Below are positions 15,323-23,812 of a DNA stretch of 64,000 nucleotides, piece after piece. The number at the start of each line of letters is the position of its first letter. Positions within the stretch are counted from its first letter, which is position 1. The notes beneath the pieces were generated by a model. That model was given only the letters and a program-made list of their open reading frames with translations, had not been told where the DNA came from and searched no databases. The position numbers were made by a program, and so were the translations under genes. Location of the stretch: positions 186,001-250,000 of IMG/VR virus record IMGVR_UViG_3300017917_002466; one strand, given 5' to 3'. The DNA is from a virus.

Positions 15323-15686
15323 AAAAATCTATTACGTCTGCCTCATTAAAAGCTATTTCCATATTATATTCATTTATTTGAACATCGCTTATATCTTTAT
15401 TTTGTAACAACTCGTTTTTTATCTTAACAATAGTTTCTGGTGGAACTCTACCATTATATGCTTTGCTCGTAATAGGAAATGAGATATATGCATCAAATTT
15501 ATGGATTCCAGTAGGAACATCTTTCTTTTTGATTTCTCCATCAATTTCAATTCCATATTGACTCAAGTATTCTTTTAATTCATTAACGCGAATGTCTGCT
15601 ATCATAAACATATCTTCATCAGCACCTACAGTAACAAAAGAAGATTTGGATTCAAGCGCCTCTTTTAAATATTCATTAAAACTCAT
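15315..15686 (-). CDS. Tagged hypothetical protein
   Basis: 123 residues from the ATG at 15684-15686, 6 bases after AAGGAG; a longer frame to 15701 lacks a proper SD. Starts MSFNEYLKEALES, one of the closest matches here to the T4 tag MKTYQEFIAEA. The rest is an alpha/beta small domain, function unknown. Confidence 0.6.
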   Translation of the reverse strand: MSFNEYLKEALESKSSFVTVGADEDMFMIADIRVNELKEYLSQYGIEIDGEIKKKDVPTGIHKFDAYISFPITSKAYNGRVPPETIVKIKNELLQNKDISDVQINEYNMEIAFNEADVIDFYD

Positions 15687-15687
15687 A

Positions 15688-16293
15688 TTATGCTCCTTCA
15701 CTCTTTTCTTCCGGGTCTGAAAGGTGGAAATCTATTTGATCTTTGAACTTAAAGAAGTCTACAAGGTAAACATCGTTATCAGTCCAATTGATAAGCTCAA
15801 ACTTTTTCTCATCATCCATATCTTTAGGAAACGAAACCCATTCACTATTCTCATAATCCCAATACTTTTTGAAAGCATCTATTGGAACCATATGAGCAAC
15901 TGCTACAGAATGTCCCTGCTTTTCAATATCCATTGCCTTTGCGGAATCGTCTGTAACCATAACAAGCTTACCTTCTGTAAACTTATCATAAGAACCTTCT
16001 GGTCTATCCGCTGAATAGTAAACTATAAAAGTTCTCTTTGGTTTTTGTGTTACTTGTGGTTCAGATGGTGGTGTATTGAAATCTGTATTGCTTCTATCTC
16101 CACCAAGCTTCTGTTGTCTCTTGATTTTGACTTCCAATGGAGCATACTTCCACTGATCTTCTTTAGGAAGACTCTTTACCTTAATCTTATTACGCTGGCC
16201 GGATTTAGTCCTATGCCAAACATATCTTTGGCGCCAGTCGTCGTTAGGATTTCTTTCTTCTGTTAGTAAACAGAAAAATTGAAAATCATTCAT
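15688..16293 (-). CDS. Tagged hypothetical protein
   Basis: 201 residues. MNDFQFFCLLTEERN has LLTE as a likely cleavage site. A basic N-terminal third (WRQRYVWHRTKSGQRNKIKVK) may bind nucleic acid. The C-terminal part is acidic. No family recognised. It abuts the GP88-like gene. Confidence 0.55.
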   Translation of the reverse strand: MNDFQFFCLLTEERNPNDDWRQRYVWHRTKSGQRNKIKVKSLPKEDQWKYAPLEVKIKRQQKLGGDRSNTDFNTPPSEPQVTQKPKRTFIVYYSADRPEGSYDKFTEGKLVMVTDDSAKAMDIEKQGHSVAVAHMVPIDAFKKYWDYENSEWVSFPKDMDDEKKFELINWTDNDVYLVDFFKFKDQIDFHLSDPEEKSEGA

Positions 16294-17819
16294 TATTTAC
16301 CTAACTCCTTTTGAAGTCTTCCAAAAACTCCTGCGTGTTGCTTTGCAAGGGCTCCAGTAATCTTTGGCTGTTCACCCCTCTGAGCCTGCTCAATAGCATT
16401 ATTTAGAGCTTTGATTAATGAACCCCATTTCTTCTGTGCAGGTGCTTGGCCTTGTGCAATTGCTTGTTCTATTGCTTGCTCAAACTTTCCGGTAAGAGCA
16501 TCAACACTCTTTGCCAATCCTTCTGCACTTGCTTCCTGTGAAATAGGTACCTCAACATTTCCATCCTTTGGTCTGGAAACATATGCCTCAATTGCTTTCA
16601 TCAACACCTCTCTATTTCCTTGACTCTTTATAATCTTGGTAAAAAGGTCAGCTCTATCTTGACGAATTGGAACAAGTCTGGTAAACTTCTTTTTCATTTC
16701 CTCTGGAACCAATGCAAGGGCTTGTTCTCCTTTTTCGGCTGGCTTACCCTCCGCTGCATAAAGAGCAGCGAACTCGGGAGTTCCAACAACTGAAGTTAAT
16801 ATGTTTTCTAACTCTATCTGATAAGGAGTTCCTGAACCGTGAATAGGAAGGAAGATATGCTTCTTCTCTTTCTTCTTGCAATAGGAACACTTTCTACAGT
16901 CTCCCATACAATGAACCCCACGGGACACTGGTTCACCATTAAATTCCTTAAGCTCCTTCTTTTCAATCAAATCCATCACTCTGTTGAACTCTTCAAGCTC
17001 AAGAGGAACAAAGTTATTATCAAGCATAAATCCTGAACCATTTATACAAACATTGTCTCCCAAGTCTCCAATCTCTAAATCACTTCTATGTGTATATGTG
17101 TAAAGTGTAAGTGGGGCGCCCAATTTCTTAAGCTCATCACCAACTTGTTGTAACTTCTCAACATCGTTTACTTCAGCAAGCTTTGCTTTTCTTTCTTCTG
17201 GAACCCTTGCCAAAAGTTCTGGATTGGATGGAAGGTTTCTTATTTCTCCTGCTTCATTGATTCTGATGAACCTGATAGAAGGCATTACTTCGGCAATCTG
17301 TGCAATTCCCTGTGCAATTCCTCTTGCTGTCAAACAAGCCCACTGTTCTTCGTGTCTTAGGTTCTTTGCCAAAGCATCTTTCCATTGCTTCTCAAATCTA
17401 AGTGCATAACACTGACCATTCGGACCAAGCTTACAAGTTCCAAGGATTGCAGACATACAGTTACCGGCTGTTGACATATTAAGAAGAACTGTATCTCCAC
17501 CAATCTTTGCATTACCGGCGGCAACCTCAAAGTCTCTTTCAACTCCAGTCTCTGGGTCTTTCACCTTAGTTCTAAGCTTATTTGGCTTCTCTATCTTTTC
17601 TTCTTCGGAAAGATTATCAAAGTGTTCATAGGCTTCTTTAAGGCTCTTGAATATCTTGCCATCTCTTGACAATCTGATAACATCGTGTTCTATAAGCTCT
17701 GGAAGATACTTCAAAGGAATACCAATCTCAAGTTCACCCGTCTCGTTGATAGAGCAAAGGTCTAAATCAATGGGCATATAGAAAGTGTTATCTTTAAAGT
17801 AATGGTCTAAAAATCTCAT
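16293..17819 (-). CDS. Tagged GP88-like cysteine-rich protein
   Basis: 508 residues, tag MRFLDHYFKDNT. The segment LNMSTAGNCMSAILGTCKLG with QCYALRFEKQ, and later HCMGDCRKCSYCKKKEKK, gives Cys clusters near residues 120-140 and 310-325. This resembles the mobile-element family GP88 (C-x-x-x-C-Y-A pattern), which has radical-SAM-like spacing but unknown chemistry. The C-terminus is Ala/Gln-rich helix. A bound metal or Fe-S cluster is plausible but unproven. Confidence 0.55.
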   Translation of the reverse strand: MRFLDHYFKDNTFYMPIDLDLCSINETGELEIGIPLKYLPELIEHDVIRLSRDGKIFKSLKEAYEHFDNLSEEEKIEKPNKLRTKVKDPETGVERDFEVAAGNAKIGGDTVLLNMSTAGNCMSAILGTCKLGPNGQCYALRFEKQWKDALAKNLRHEEQWACLTARGIAQGIAQIAEVMPSIRFIRINEAGEIRNLPSNPELLARVPEERKAKLAEVNDVEKLQQVGDELKKLGAPLTLYTYTHRSDLEIGDLGDNVCINGSGFMLDNNFVPLELEEFNRVMDLIEKKELKEFNGEPVSRGVHCMGDCRKCSYCKKKEKKHIFLPIHGSGTPYQIELENILTSVVGTPEFAALYAAEGKPAEKGEQALALVPEEMKKKFTRLVPIRQDRADLFTKIIKSQGNREVLMKAIEAYVSRPKDGNVEVPISQEASAEGLAKSVDALTGKFEQAIEQAIAQGQAPAQKKWGSLIKALNNAIEQAQRGEQPKITGALAKQHAGVFGRLQKELGK

Positions 17820-17822
17820 AAT

Positions 17823-18011
17823 TCATTCCTTTTGTATTGATGAAACTTCTGCTTTGGTTACTTGTTTCTTTTTCTTTCTTGCTTTATTTTCTGCTTCCTT
17901 TGCATTCTTGGCTTGTAAAAATCCAACTTTTGGTTTTCCTTTTTCAACGTAAGAAACTTTATATGTTAAATCTTTCTGAAAAGATTCTAAAAAATATTCT
18001 AAAAATGACAT
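17823..18011 (-). CDS. Short tagged basic peptide
   Basis: 62 residues. Nearly all tag plus a basic helix: MSFLEYFLESFQKD, then a short KVGFLQAKNAKEAENKARKK segment. After cleavage a lysine-rich peptide of about 50 residues would remain, like T4 internal peptides and proteins that bind packaged DNA. It is the first gene behind the late promoter at 18062. Confidence 0.55.
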   Translation of the reverse strand: MSFLEYFLESFQKDLTYKVSYVEKGKPKVGFLQAKNAKEAENKARKKKKQVTKAEVSSIQKE

Positions 18012-18027
18012 TAGCTAACTATTCCAT

Positions 18028-19212
18028 TTAAGTTTTTAAATTATAATCAGTCTTATTATAGTATTTATAAATATTTCCTTCATAATTTTTGAGCAAAATA
18101 CTTTCATTTTCATAACCAACCACATAATCAGGATTGATTGGGATTTTACCTCCACCACCGGGAGCATCAATAACAAATTGAGGAATTGCGTATCCTGTAG
18201 TATAGCCCCTTAAACTTTTAATAATTTCAACTCCTTGAGATATAGGTACTTTAAAATGAAATCCTCCTTTTATTAAATCCATAGAATAAATATAATATGG
18301 TTTAATTCTTATTTTAAGTAAGTCTTTCATTAAGTTTCCCATTGTTTCAACATTATCGTTTATATCTTTTAAAAGAACTGTTTGACTGCCCAAAGGAATT
18401 CCAATATTAGCCAATTTATTACAAGCGATTGAAACTTCTTTAGTTAATTCATCCGGGTGAGTGAAATGAATACTCATATATAATGGATGATATTTTTTTA
18501 ATACTTTTAATAAACCTGAAGTTATTCTTTGTGGCAGAACTACTGGTACTTTAGTTCCAATTCTTATAATCTCAACGTGTTTTATTTTTCTAATTTTATT
18601 TAAAAGATTATCTATAATTTCATCTGAAAAAGTTAAAAAATCTCCTCCACTAAGTAAAACATCACGAACTTCTTTATGTCTTTGAATATATTCAATTGCT
18701 AAATCCCAATCTTTAATATTAGGAATTTCATCAAAATCATTACAATTAATCATTCTTGATCGAGTGCAATATCTACATCTTGCGGCACAAAAATGAGTAG
18801 TTAAAAATAAAACTCTATCTGGATATTTATGAACTAATCCCGGAATAACCATATCCGAGTCTTCGTCTAACGGATCGTCTAACTCTTCCGGTCTATTTTC
18901 CATTTCTTCAATTACAGGAATAACAGTCTTCCTAAGAGGATAATCAATTCCTTTATTATAAATCAGATTTAAAACATAAGGAGTAATTGAAATATTTGCT
19001 CCTTTTTTAAAGGCTTGAATTTCTTTTTCAGAAAGTTGAATAAATTTTTGAATTTGACTATAAGAAATAATCCTATTTCTTATTTGCCATTTCCAATCAT
19101 TCCATTCTTTTTTTGAAGCATTCAATTTTTTGATAAAATAATTTTTATAATTACTACCCGAAGGCTCTTCTTTGTCTGAGGAATATTCTTCCAATTTTTT
19201 ATTCTCTGGCAT
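18028..19212 (-). CDS. kamA: Lysine 2,3-aminomutase-family radical SAM enzyme
   Basis: 394 residues. Radical SAM cluster THFCAARCRYCTRSR near 133-147 (C-x-x-x-C-x-x-C), LLSGGDFL, and the PLP/substrate region FVIDAPGGGGKIP near 350-362, where the Lys binds PLP. The segment YSMDLIKGGFHF holds the substrate Asp, where typical KamA has C-D-L. KamA converts L-lysine to beta-lysine, and close relatives act on glutamate. It is longer than EpmB, which acts on EF-P. No N-terminal tag. Presence in a phage is unusual. Confidence 0.88.
   Translation of the reverse strand: MPENKKLEEYSSDKEEPSGSNYKNYFIKKLNASKKEWNDWKWQIRNRIISYSQIQKFIQLSEKEIQAFKKGANISITPYVLNLIYNKGIDYPLRKTVIPVIEEMENRPEELDDPLDEDSDMVIPGLVHKYPDRVLFLTTHFCAARCRYCTRSRMINCNDFDEIPNIKDWDLAIEYIQRHKEVRDVLLSGGDFLTFSDEIIDNLLNKIRKIKHVEIIRIGTKVPVVLPQRITSGLLKVLKKYHPLYMSIHFTHPDELTKEVSIACNKLANIGIPLGSQTVLLKDINDNVETMGNLMKDLLKIRIKPYYIYSMDLIKGGFHFKVPISQGVEIIKSLRGYTTGYAIPQFVIDAPGGGGKIPINPDYVVGYENESILLKNYEGNIYKYYNKTDYNLKT
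18062..18069 (-). promoter_or_regulatory. T4-type late promoter
   Basis: Minus-strand TATAAATAC inside the 3' end of the aminomutase gene, 51 bases before the tagged peptide gene at 18011. It could serve the whole tagged operon down to about 10.6 kb. Confidence 0.55.
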
Positions 19213-19280
19213 TTAAATAATTCTCTTTCTCCTATTTTATTATTTGAAATAGTGATCTAAAAATCTTAACTTAATTAATT

Positions 19281-19508
19281 TTATTTCTTATTATATTCAT
19301 GTAATTGTCTAAGAGCAATTTCTGCGTTTGAAAAGCTTGTGTGCCAATTAGTAGTTAAACCACATGGACACGAATATCTATAATTTTGACCATACTTATC
19401 TTTTTCTTTTTTAATTTCTGGTTTAGCTTTATTATGGCATGAACTATATACAACACTTGGAATAGATTCTTTATTAATTTTTTCTTTTAAATATTCTTGA
19501 AAACTCAT
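19281..19508 (-). CDS. Tagged small zinc-ribbon-like protein
   Basis: 75 residues. Tag MSFQEYLKEKINKE, then VYSSCHNKAKPE and YRYSCPCGLTTNWH: Cys/His residues that could form a zinc knuckle. Late promoter box at 19534 just upstream. Function unknown. Confidence 0.55.
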   Translation of the reverse strand: MSFQEYLKEKINKESIPSVVYSSCHNKAKPEIKKEKDKYGQNYRYSCPCGLTTNWHTSFSNAEIALRQLHEYNKK

Positions 19509-19723
19509 TTAATTTTTCCTTGATTAAAATTTTTATTTATATGTTTATTTATTCTTTGTGCTATTGCGTGAAAGTCAATTCCCCAATCATCTTGTTTTCT
19601 ACCAATGAAAGTCTTTTCTTTCTTAGTTCCAGTAGTATCATCAACTTCAAAATAGTAATTATGGAAGTCTGGCGTATAGTGAAGCTTCTCGGTAGATGAG
19701 TTCTGAATCTTATCTTTCTTCAT
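19505..19723 (-). CDS. Hypothetical protein
   Basis: 72 residues, polar, start MKKDKIQNSS, no tag and no recognised family. Stop overlaps the start of the next gene by 4 bases. Confidence 0.45.
   Translation of the reverse strand: MKKDKIQNSSTEKLHYTPDFHNYYFEVDDTTGTKKEKTFIGRKQDDWGIDFHAIAQRINKHINKNFNQGKIK
19534..19541 (-). promoter_or_regulatory. T4-type late promoter
   Basis: Minus-strand TATAAATA inside the 3' end of the preceding gene, 26 bases upstream of the tagged protein starting at 19508. Confidence 0.5.
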
Positions 19724-19783
19724 TCTATAACCTCAAATCCTTCATCTTTATGTAAGATTCCTATGATTTTTTCATTCTTTTTA

Positions 19784-19791
19784 TATAAATA
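19784..19791 (+). promoter_or_regulatory. T4-type late promoter (plus strand)
   Basis: TATAAATAC upstream of the endonuclease gene at 19837. The 45-base leader after it is AT-rich and does not show the GAAGTT...AACTTC fold of the other copies. A minus-strand copy of the box lies at 19817-19824. Confidence 0.6.
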
Positions 19792-19816
19792 CTTATAACC
19801 AATAAACCTTTATACT

Positions 19817-19824
19817 TATTTATA
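19817..19824 (-). promoter_or_regulatory. T4-type late promoter (minus strand)
   Basis: Minus-strand TATAAATA, 94 bases upstream of the gene starting at 19723, inside the leader of the converse endonuclease gene. The distance is long, so function is less certain. Confidence 0.4.
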
Positions 19825-19836
19825 GGAATATAAAAT

Positions 19837-20757
19837 ATGAAAAAACTTACTCAAAAAGAAGTCATTAAAAAATTTCAAAATATTCATAATACAAAGTATG
19901 ATTATAGTCTTGTTGATTATTCAAATGCTCATACTAAAATCTGTATTATTTGTCCGGAACACGGTGAATTTTGGCAAGAGCCAAATAGTCACTGGACTGG
20001 TTGTGGTTGCCCCAAATGTAAATCCGAAAAATTATCCTTAACATTTATTTCTAATCAAACGGATTTCGTTAATAAAGCCCTTAAAGTTCATAAAAAGTTT
20101 ATTTATGATAAAGTTCAGTATATCAATAGTCAAACTAAAGTTTGTATTATTTGTCCAGAACACGGTGAATTTTGGCAAACTCCATCCAAACATCTTTTCG
20201 GACAAGGATGTTCTAAATGTTCTAATATTATTAATTCAAACCAATTAAAATCCAATAAAGAAGAATTTATTAAAAAAGCTCAAAATAAACATAAACATCT
20301 TTATGAATACGATGTTGTTAAATATATTAATGCTTTGACTAAAGTCTGTATTATTTGTCCAGAACACGGTGAATTTTGGCAAACTCCAGCAAACCATTTA
20401 AGTGGTCAAGGATGTCCATTTTGTAAAAAATCTAAAGGCGAAAAACAAATTGAACAATGGCTTAAAGAAAATAGTATAGATTTTATACCACAAAAAAGAT
20501 TTGAAGATTGTAAAAATATTTACCGACTATCGTTTGATTTTTATATTCCTAGTCTCAATTTTTGTATTGAATACGATGGTCAACAACATTTTAAACCAAC
20601 CGGATTTGGTGGAAATCCCCAAGAAAAATTTCAAAGAACTATTGAAAACGATAGAATTAAAAATAATTACTGTCAACACAAAAATATTAAATTACTAAGA
20701 ATTTCTTATAAAGAACTTAAAAAGATAAAAGAAATTTTAAAAACCAAATTGCTTTAA
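19837..20757 (+). CDS. Homing endonuclease with three zinc-ribbon modules and Vsr-like nuclease
   Basis: 306 residues. Three tandem DUF723-type modules of about 65 residues, each with H-x-x-K-Y-x-Y-x-x-V, I-I-C-P-E-H-G-E-F-W-Q and G-C-x-x-C. They are followed by the same nuclease core as the gene at 1657: GEKQIEQWLKENSI, SFDFYIPSLN, CIEYDGQQHF. The DNA copies of the second and third modules are nearly identical over IICPEHGEFWQTP, so the modules were recently duplicated. Plus strand in a minus-strand block; the 3' end overlaps the HAD gene by 21 bases. Confidence 0.87.
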   Translation: MKKLTQKEVIKKFQNIHNTKYDYSLVDYSNAHTKICIICPEHGEFWQEPNSHWTGCGCPKCKSEKLSLTFISNQTDFVNKALKVHKKFIYDKVQYINSQTKVCIICPEHGEFWQTPSKHLFGQGCSKCSNIINSNQLKSNKEEFIKKAQNKHKHLYEYDVVKYINALTKVCIICPEHGEFWQTPANHLSGQGCPFCKKSKGEKQIEQWLKENSIDFIPQKRFEDCKNIYRLSFDFYIPSLNFCIEYDGQQHFKPTGFGGNPQEKFQRTIENDRIKNNYCQHKNIKLLRISYKELKKIKEILKTKLL

Positions 20758-21267
20758 CTGTTTAATTGTATTTTCAGCATTCTGGTGGTGTATGCCAATA
20801 CCGTCTCCGCGATTTATCCAGTCCATTATTTTCTTTTCGTAATCATCTATTAAAATACTATTCGTATCTGCATACTTGAACTTATCTTTCTCAAAAATAA
20901 AAGGAACTTTCGGTCCTAGTTCTCTTTTAATCCAAATCTCTTTTCCAGTTTTACTTGCTTTACTTTTTGCAGGGGTTGTAAGGATAGTTGGATTGTGCTT
21001 CTTTACATAATTCCAAAGCTTTCTACCATCATCCATCCAAGGCATTTCACTCCAAAATTCAACTCCACCACTATTAATAAGTTTCCAAAGAGCCTCGGTA
21101 CCATACTTATCTTCAAATTTCTTAGGAGAAAGACCTTTAGTCTGTTCCTTTCCGAAACTACTAAAAGCCTTTTCAAAGTCATTAATAGTTCCATCCATAT
21201 CAACATAGATTTTAAACTCTTTGCCTTTGTTACTTTCAAATAAACCAATCTGTTCTAGAATACCCAT
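20737..21267 (-). CDS. Tagged HAD-superfamily phosphatase (5'-nucleotidase-like)
   Basis: 176 residues. N-terminus MGILEQIGLFES (LFE possible cleavage), then FKIYVDMDGTINDF with the nucleophile D-x-D-G-T, ILTTPAKSKAS (motif II) and SILIDDYEKKI (motif IV). Size and cap resemble small 5'(3')-deoxyribonucleotidases. The substrate, nucleotide or other phosphomonoester, is not determined. Confidence 0.72.
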   Translation of the reverse strand: MGILEQIGLFESNKGKEFKIYVDMDGTINDFEKAFSSFGKEQTKGLSPKKFEDKYGTEALWKLINSGGVEFWSEMPWMDDGRKLWNYVKKHNPTILTTPAKSKASKTGKEIWIKRELGPKVPFIFEKDKFKYADTNSILIDDYEKKIMDWINRGDGIGIHHQNAENTIKQLKQFGF

Positions 21268-21656
21268 TATGTGTTTCCTTTTGCAAAATAAGCTGATAAC
21301 TGAGACAAATCCATTGGCTCACATTCATCTGGTGGTTCTTTTGAAATAGATGAATCTGGCTTATATCCATTCGGGAAATTCTTTTTCATTATGTAATCAA
21401 GGTAGTCGGGAAATCTTGCTTCAAGTTTCTTTATGATTTCTTCTTCGTTCTTTGCAGTAAAAGTATTCCTTGCGTTTGGAACATTTTGGGGAATAGTAAA
21501 CATAAAAGTAATCTCTTGCCAACCATTTAGGATAAGCCCAAAACGATCTGCAAGCCTTTGACCAAATAAAACACAAGATTTATCTTTTTGTGTATCAATT
21601 GGCTCTCTAAGACTAATTGACTTTTCTGATAAGTAGAAATCCGAAAATAAAATCAT
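21267..21656 (-). CDS. Tagged hypothetical protein
   Basis: 129 residues. Tag MILFSDFYLSEKS (YLSE). The body contains CVLFGQRLADRFGLILNGWQEITFMF and an acidic Pro-rich C-terminus. No family recognised. Its stop overlaps the HAD gene start (ATG at 21267). Confidence 0.55.
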   Translation of the reverse strand: MILFSDFYLSEKSISLREPIDTQKDKSCVLFGQRLADRFGLILNGWQEITFMFTIPQNVPNARNTFTAKNEEEIIKKLEARFPDYLDYIMKKNFPNGYKPDSSISKEPPDECEPMDLSQLSAYFAKGNT

Positions 21657-21699
21657 TATAATATTCCTCTTTTAGTCAAACGCAGTATACTCTAAATTT

Positions 21700-22062
21700 T
21701 TATTCTACTTCTGATCCTCTTATTTTTGCAAATCCAATAGTAGGACTATCAGATTTAATAGCACTAACACTTCCATATCCCAATTCATCTCTTATAGAAT
21801 CTCTATTAACAAATTGAAATTTACCAAGATTTTCTTTTACTTTTGGGTAAATATCTCTTAAAAACTTTCCTTTCATTATAAAAATACCAGTATTACTGGC
21901 TTCAACCCATTCAACTTCACCATTTCTAGCATAATTAATATTAAGAAATTTACGTGAATTTCCTTCCTTTTCACGATCCATACTAACAACAGCTATATAA
22001 GAAGCTAAATCGGCTACTTGTGCTCTTGTCAACATTTCTTTAAGAATCTCCAAAAATGCCAT
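21700..22062 (-). CDS. Tagged hypothetical protein
   Basis: 120 residues from the ATG at 22060-22062, 8 bases after GGGAGGA; a longer frame to 22077 starts inside the SD. Starts MAFLEILKEMLTR, a good tag match (F-x-x-x-L-K-E). A small beta-rich domain follows. It is the first gene behind the late promoter at 22115. Confidence 0.55.
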   Translation of the reverse strand: MAFLEILKEMLTRAQVADLASYIAVVSMDREKEGNSRKFLNINYARNGEVEWVEASNTGIFIMKGKFLRDIYPKVKENLGKFQFVNRDSIRDELGYGSVSAIKSDSPTIGFAKIRGSEVE

Positions 22063-22114
22063 AATATATCCTCCCATTGAAGTTATAGTTCATTATTAAC
22101 TATTATAATATAAT

Positions 22115-22122
22115 TATTTATA
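22115..22122 (-). promoter_or_regulatory. T4-type late promoter
   Basis: Minus-strand TATAAATAA, 53 bases upstream of the ATG at 22062. An ATAGTT / AACTAT hairpin and a GGGAGGA SD lie between. Confidence 0.6.
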
Positions 22123-22160
22123 GTTATCAATAGAAGATATTGTGAAGATTATCAAAAAAG

Positions 22161-23810
22161 TTAGGCTTTAAACTTAAGCATATAATTTGGAAAGTTTTCT
22201 AACATTTGATGGTTGCGGCAATATATTATATCAAAGAAGTCGTCCCAAAGCGGTTGTGTCTTTTTCCAGCTAAAGTTTTCTTCTACAAACCATCTATTTC
22301 TAATACCAACATCCCTTCTAAGAATTGGATTTTTGAAAAGAATATTAAGCTTTTCATTAGCTTGTTTAACCACTTCTTTCTCTGGGTTAGCATCAACTAT
22401 CCATTCTTTATCAAGTAACATACTCAAACATCCAACATTTGTAGCAACAACTGGTAATCCCATTGCCATTGCTTCTAAAACTACTCTTGGAATGCATTCT
22501 GTTATACTCAATAAAATAAGAACGTCAATAGATTGATAAAAATTCTTCATATGATCTTGGGTTTGCTGTACCCAAAACTTTTGGCCCCAATCACTTTTCT
22601 GTATTACTGGAAAATTAAGCTTATCAAATAAATAAGTTCTTTTAAGTGGGATTGGACTTCCTGCATATCCTACGTTGAATCTATTTGAATTAAAAGAAGA
22701 ATTTGATTTAAAGTAATCAGTATCAACTGATTCAGGAAGAAAGATTGTTGGACAGTCATATTTTTCTTTTGCATAATTATATGTCTCTGGGGAGATTGTA
22801 GCAATAACATCTGCATACTGATAGGTTGCACTCACAAGTCCACCATAACCTCCAATAACTGGAATACCTTTATCTTTACATTTTTGAATTAATTCATCAT
22901 TAATGCTTCTTGGAGCCATATCAGGGCCGTGGAAATATATTACATCAACATCATCAAGACTCATATTAAATTCAGTATACTTTTGTAATATAATATTATG
23001 CCTTGTAAATTTTTGTTGCTCTTTTCCAAGATAATAATAAGCCCATCCCCATTGGTCAATAACTTTAACAACATTAAGCTTCTTATCATCATTCATAAAA
23101 GTCTCCATCCTTATCAATTCTTTCTTCTTACCAAGAGTATAATCCTTTTCTTTATGTTCTATTTCTTCTTTAATTATACTTGTATAGGCTCCCAATAAAG
23201 CATAAAGGTTATTTTTGGTAGGATTCTTTTTCAGAATATTCCAAAGCTTAAGAGGAACTCTTTCTAACCAATTATACTTAAACTCTTTGTATTTCTCCAT
23301 CAAATTATAGTATCTTTCAAAAATAGTTTCATCAGTCCAATTTGGACTATGATCGCCAACAATTTTTTGCTTAGTAATAAAAGTATATCCATCTCTTTTC
23401 ATTCTATCAGTCTGTTCAACTTCACAGGATAAACAAGATAGATTATATGGATACTTCTTAAATATATCGTGCTTGTAAATTTTAACTCCACAGATAGGAA
23501 AATTCAAATGAACATCTTTAAGCATAAAAGCTACCATTGAAATCTCTTTTCTTGACTTAATAATCGCATTATACATATCTTCAATGGCATTTGGATAAAG
23601 AATCATATCATCATCAACTTGCACATAGTAAGGAGTCTGACATTGATTAATCATTTGCTGGAATGCTTTTGACATTGGATGATAGTTGCTAATAGCAAAA
23701 AGTTTAAATCCAACTGACTGATTCTTTAAAGCCTCGATACAGTCTTCGTAGTTTATACTTTTATCCGTCGTAATAACAAACACTGTCAAATCATTAATAA
23801 ACTTTTTCAT
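22161..23810 (-). CDS. Bifunctional-looking glycosyltransferase (GT-A plus GT-B domains)
   Basis: About 549 residues; I use the ATG at 23808-23810, preceded by GGAAAAAG. The N-terminal third is GT2-like (FVITTDKS..., VQVDDDMILYP with the D-x-D metal site near 75). The C-terminal half is GT4-like with LLSITECIPRVVLEAMAMGLPVVATNVGC, the E-x7-E nucleotide-sugar motif. It could add two sugars or use one domain for binding. Last gene of the glycan island; overlaps the upstream gene's end. Confidence 0.78.
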   Translation of the reverse strand: MKKFINDLTVFVITTDKSINYEDCIEALKNQSVGFKLFAISNYHPMSKAFQQMINQCQTPYYVQVDDDMILYPNAIEDMYNAIIKSRKEISMVAFMLKDVHLNFPICGVKIYKHDIFKKYPYNLSCLSCEVEQTDRMKRDGYTFITKQKIVGDHSPNWTDETIFERYYNLMEKYKEFKYNWLERVPLKLWNILKKNPTKNNLYALLGAYTSIIKEEIEHKEKDYTLGKKKELIRMETFMNDDKKLNVVKVIDQWGWAYYYLGKEQQKFTRHNIILQKYTEFNMSLDDVDVIYFHGPDMAPRSINDELIQKCKDKGIPVIGGYGGLVSATYQYADVIATISPETYNYAKEKYDCPTIFLPESVDTDYFKSNSSFNSNRFNVGYAGSPIPLKRTYLFDKLNFPVIQKSDWGQKFWVQQTQDHMKNFYQSIDVLILLSITECIPRVVLEAMAMGLPVVATNVGCLSMLLDKEWIVDANPEKEVVKQANEKLNILFKNPILRRDVGIRNRWFVEENFSWKKTQPLWDDFFDIIYCRNHQMLENFPNYMLKFKA

Positions 23811-23812
23811 AC

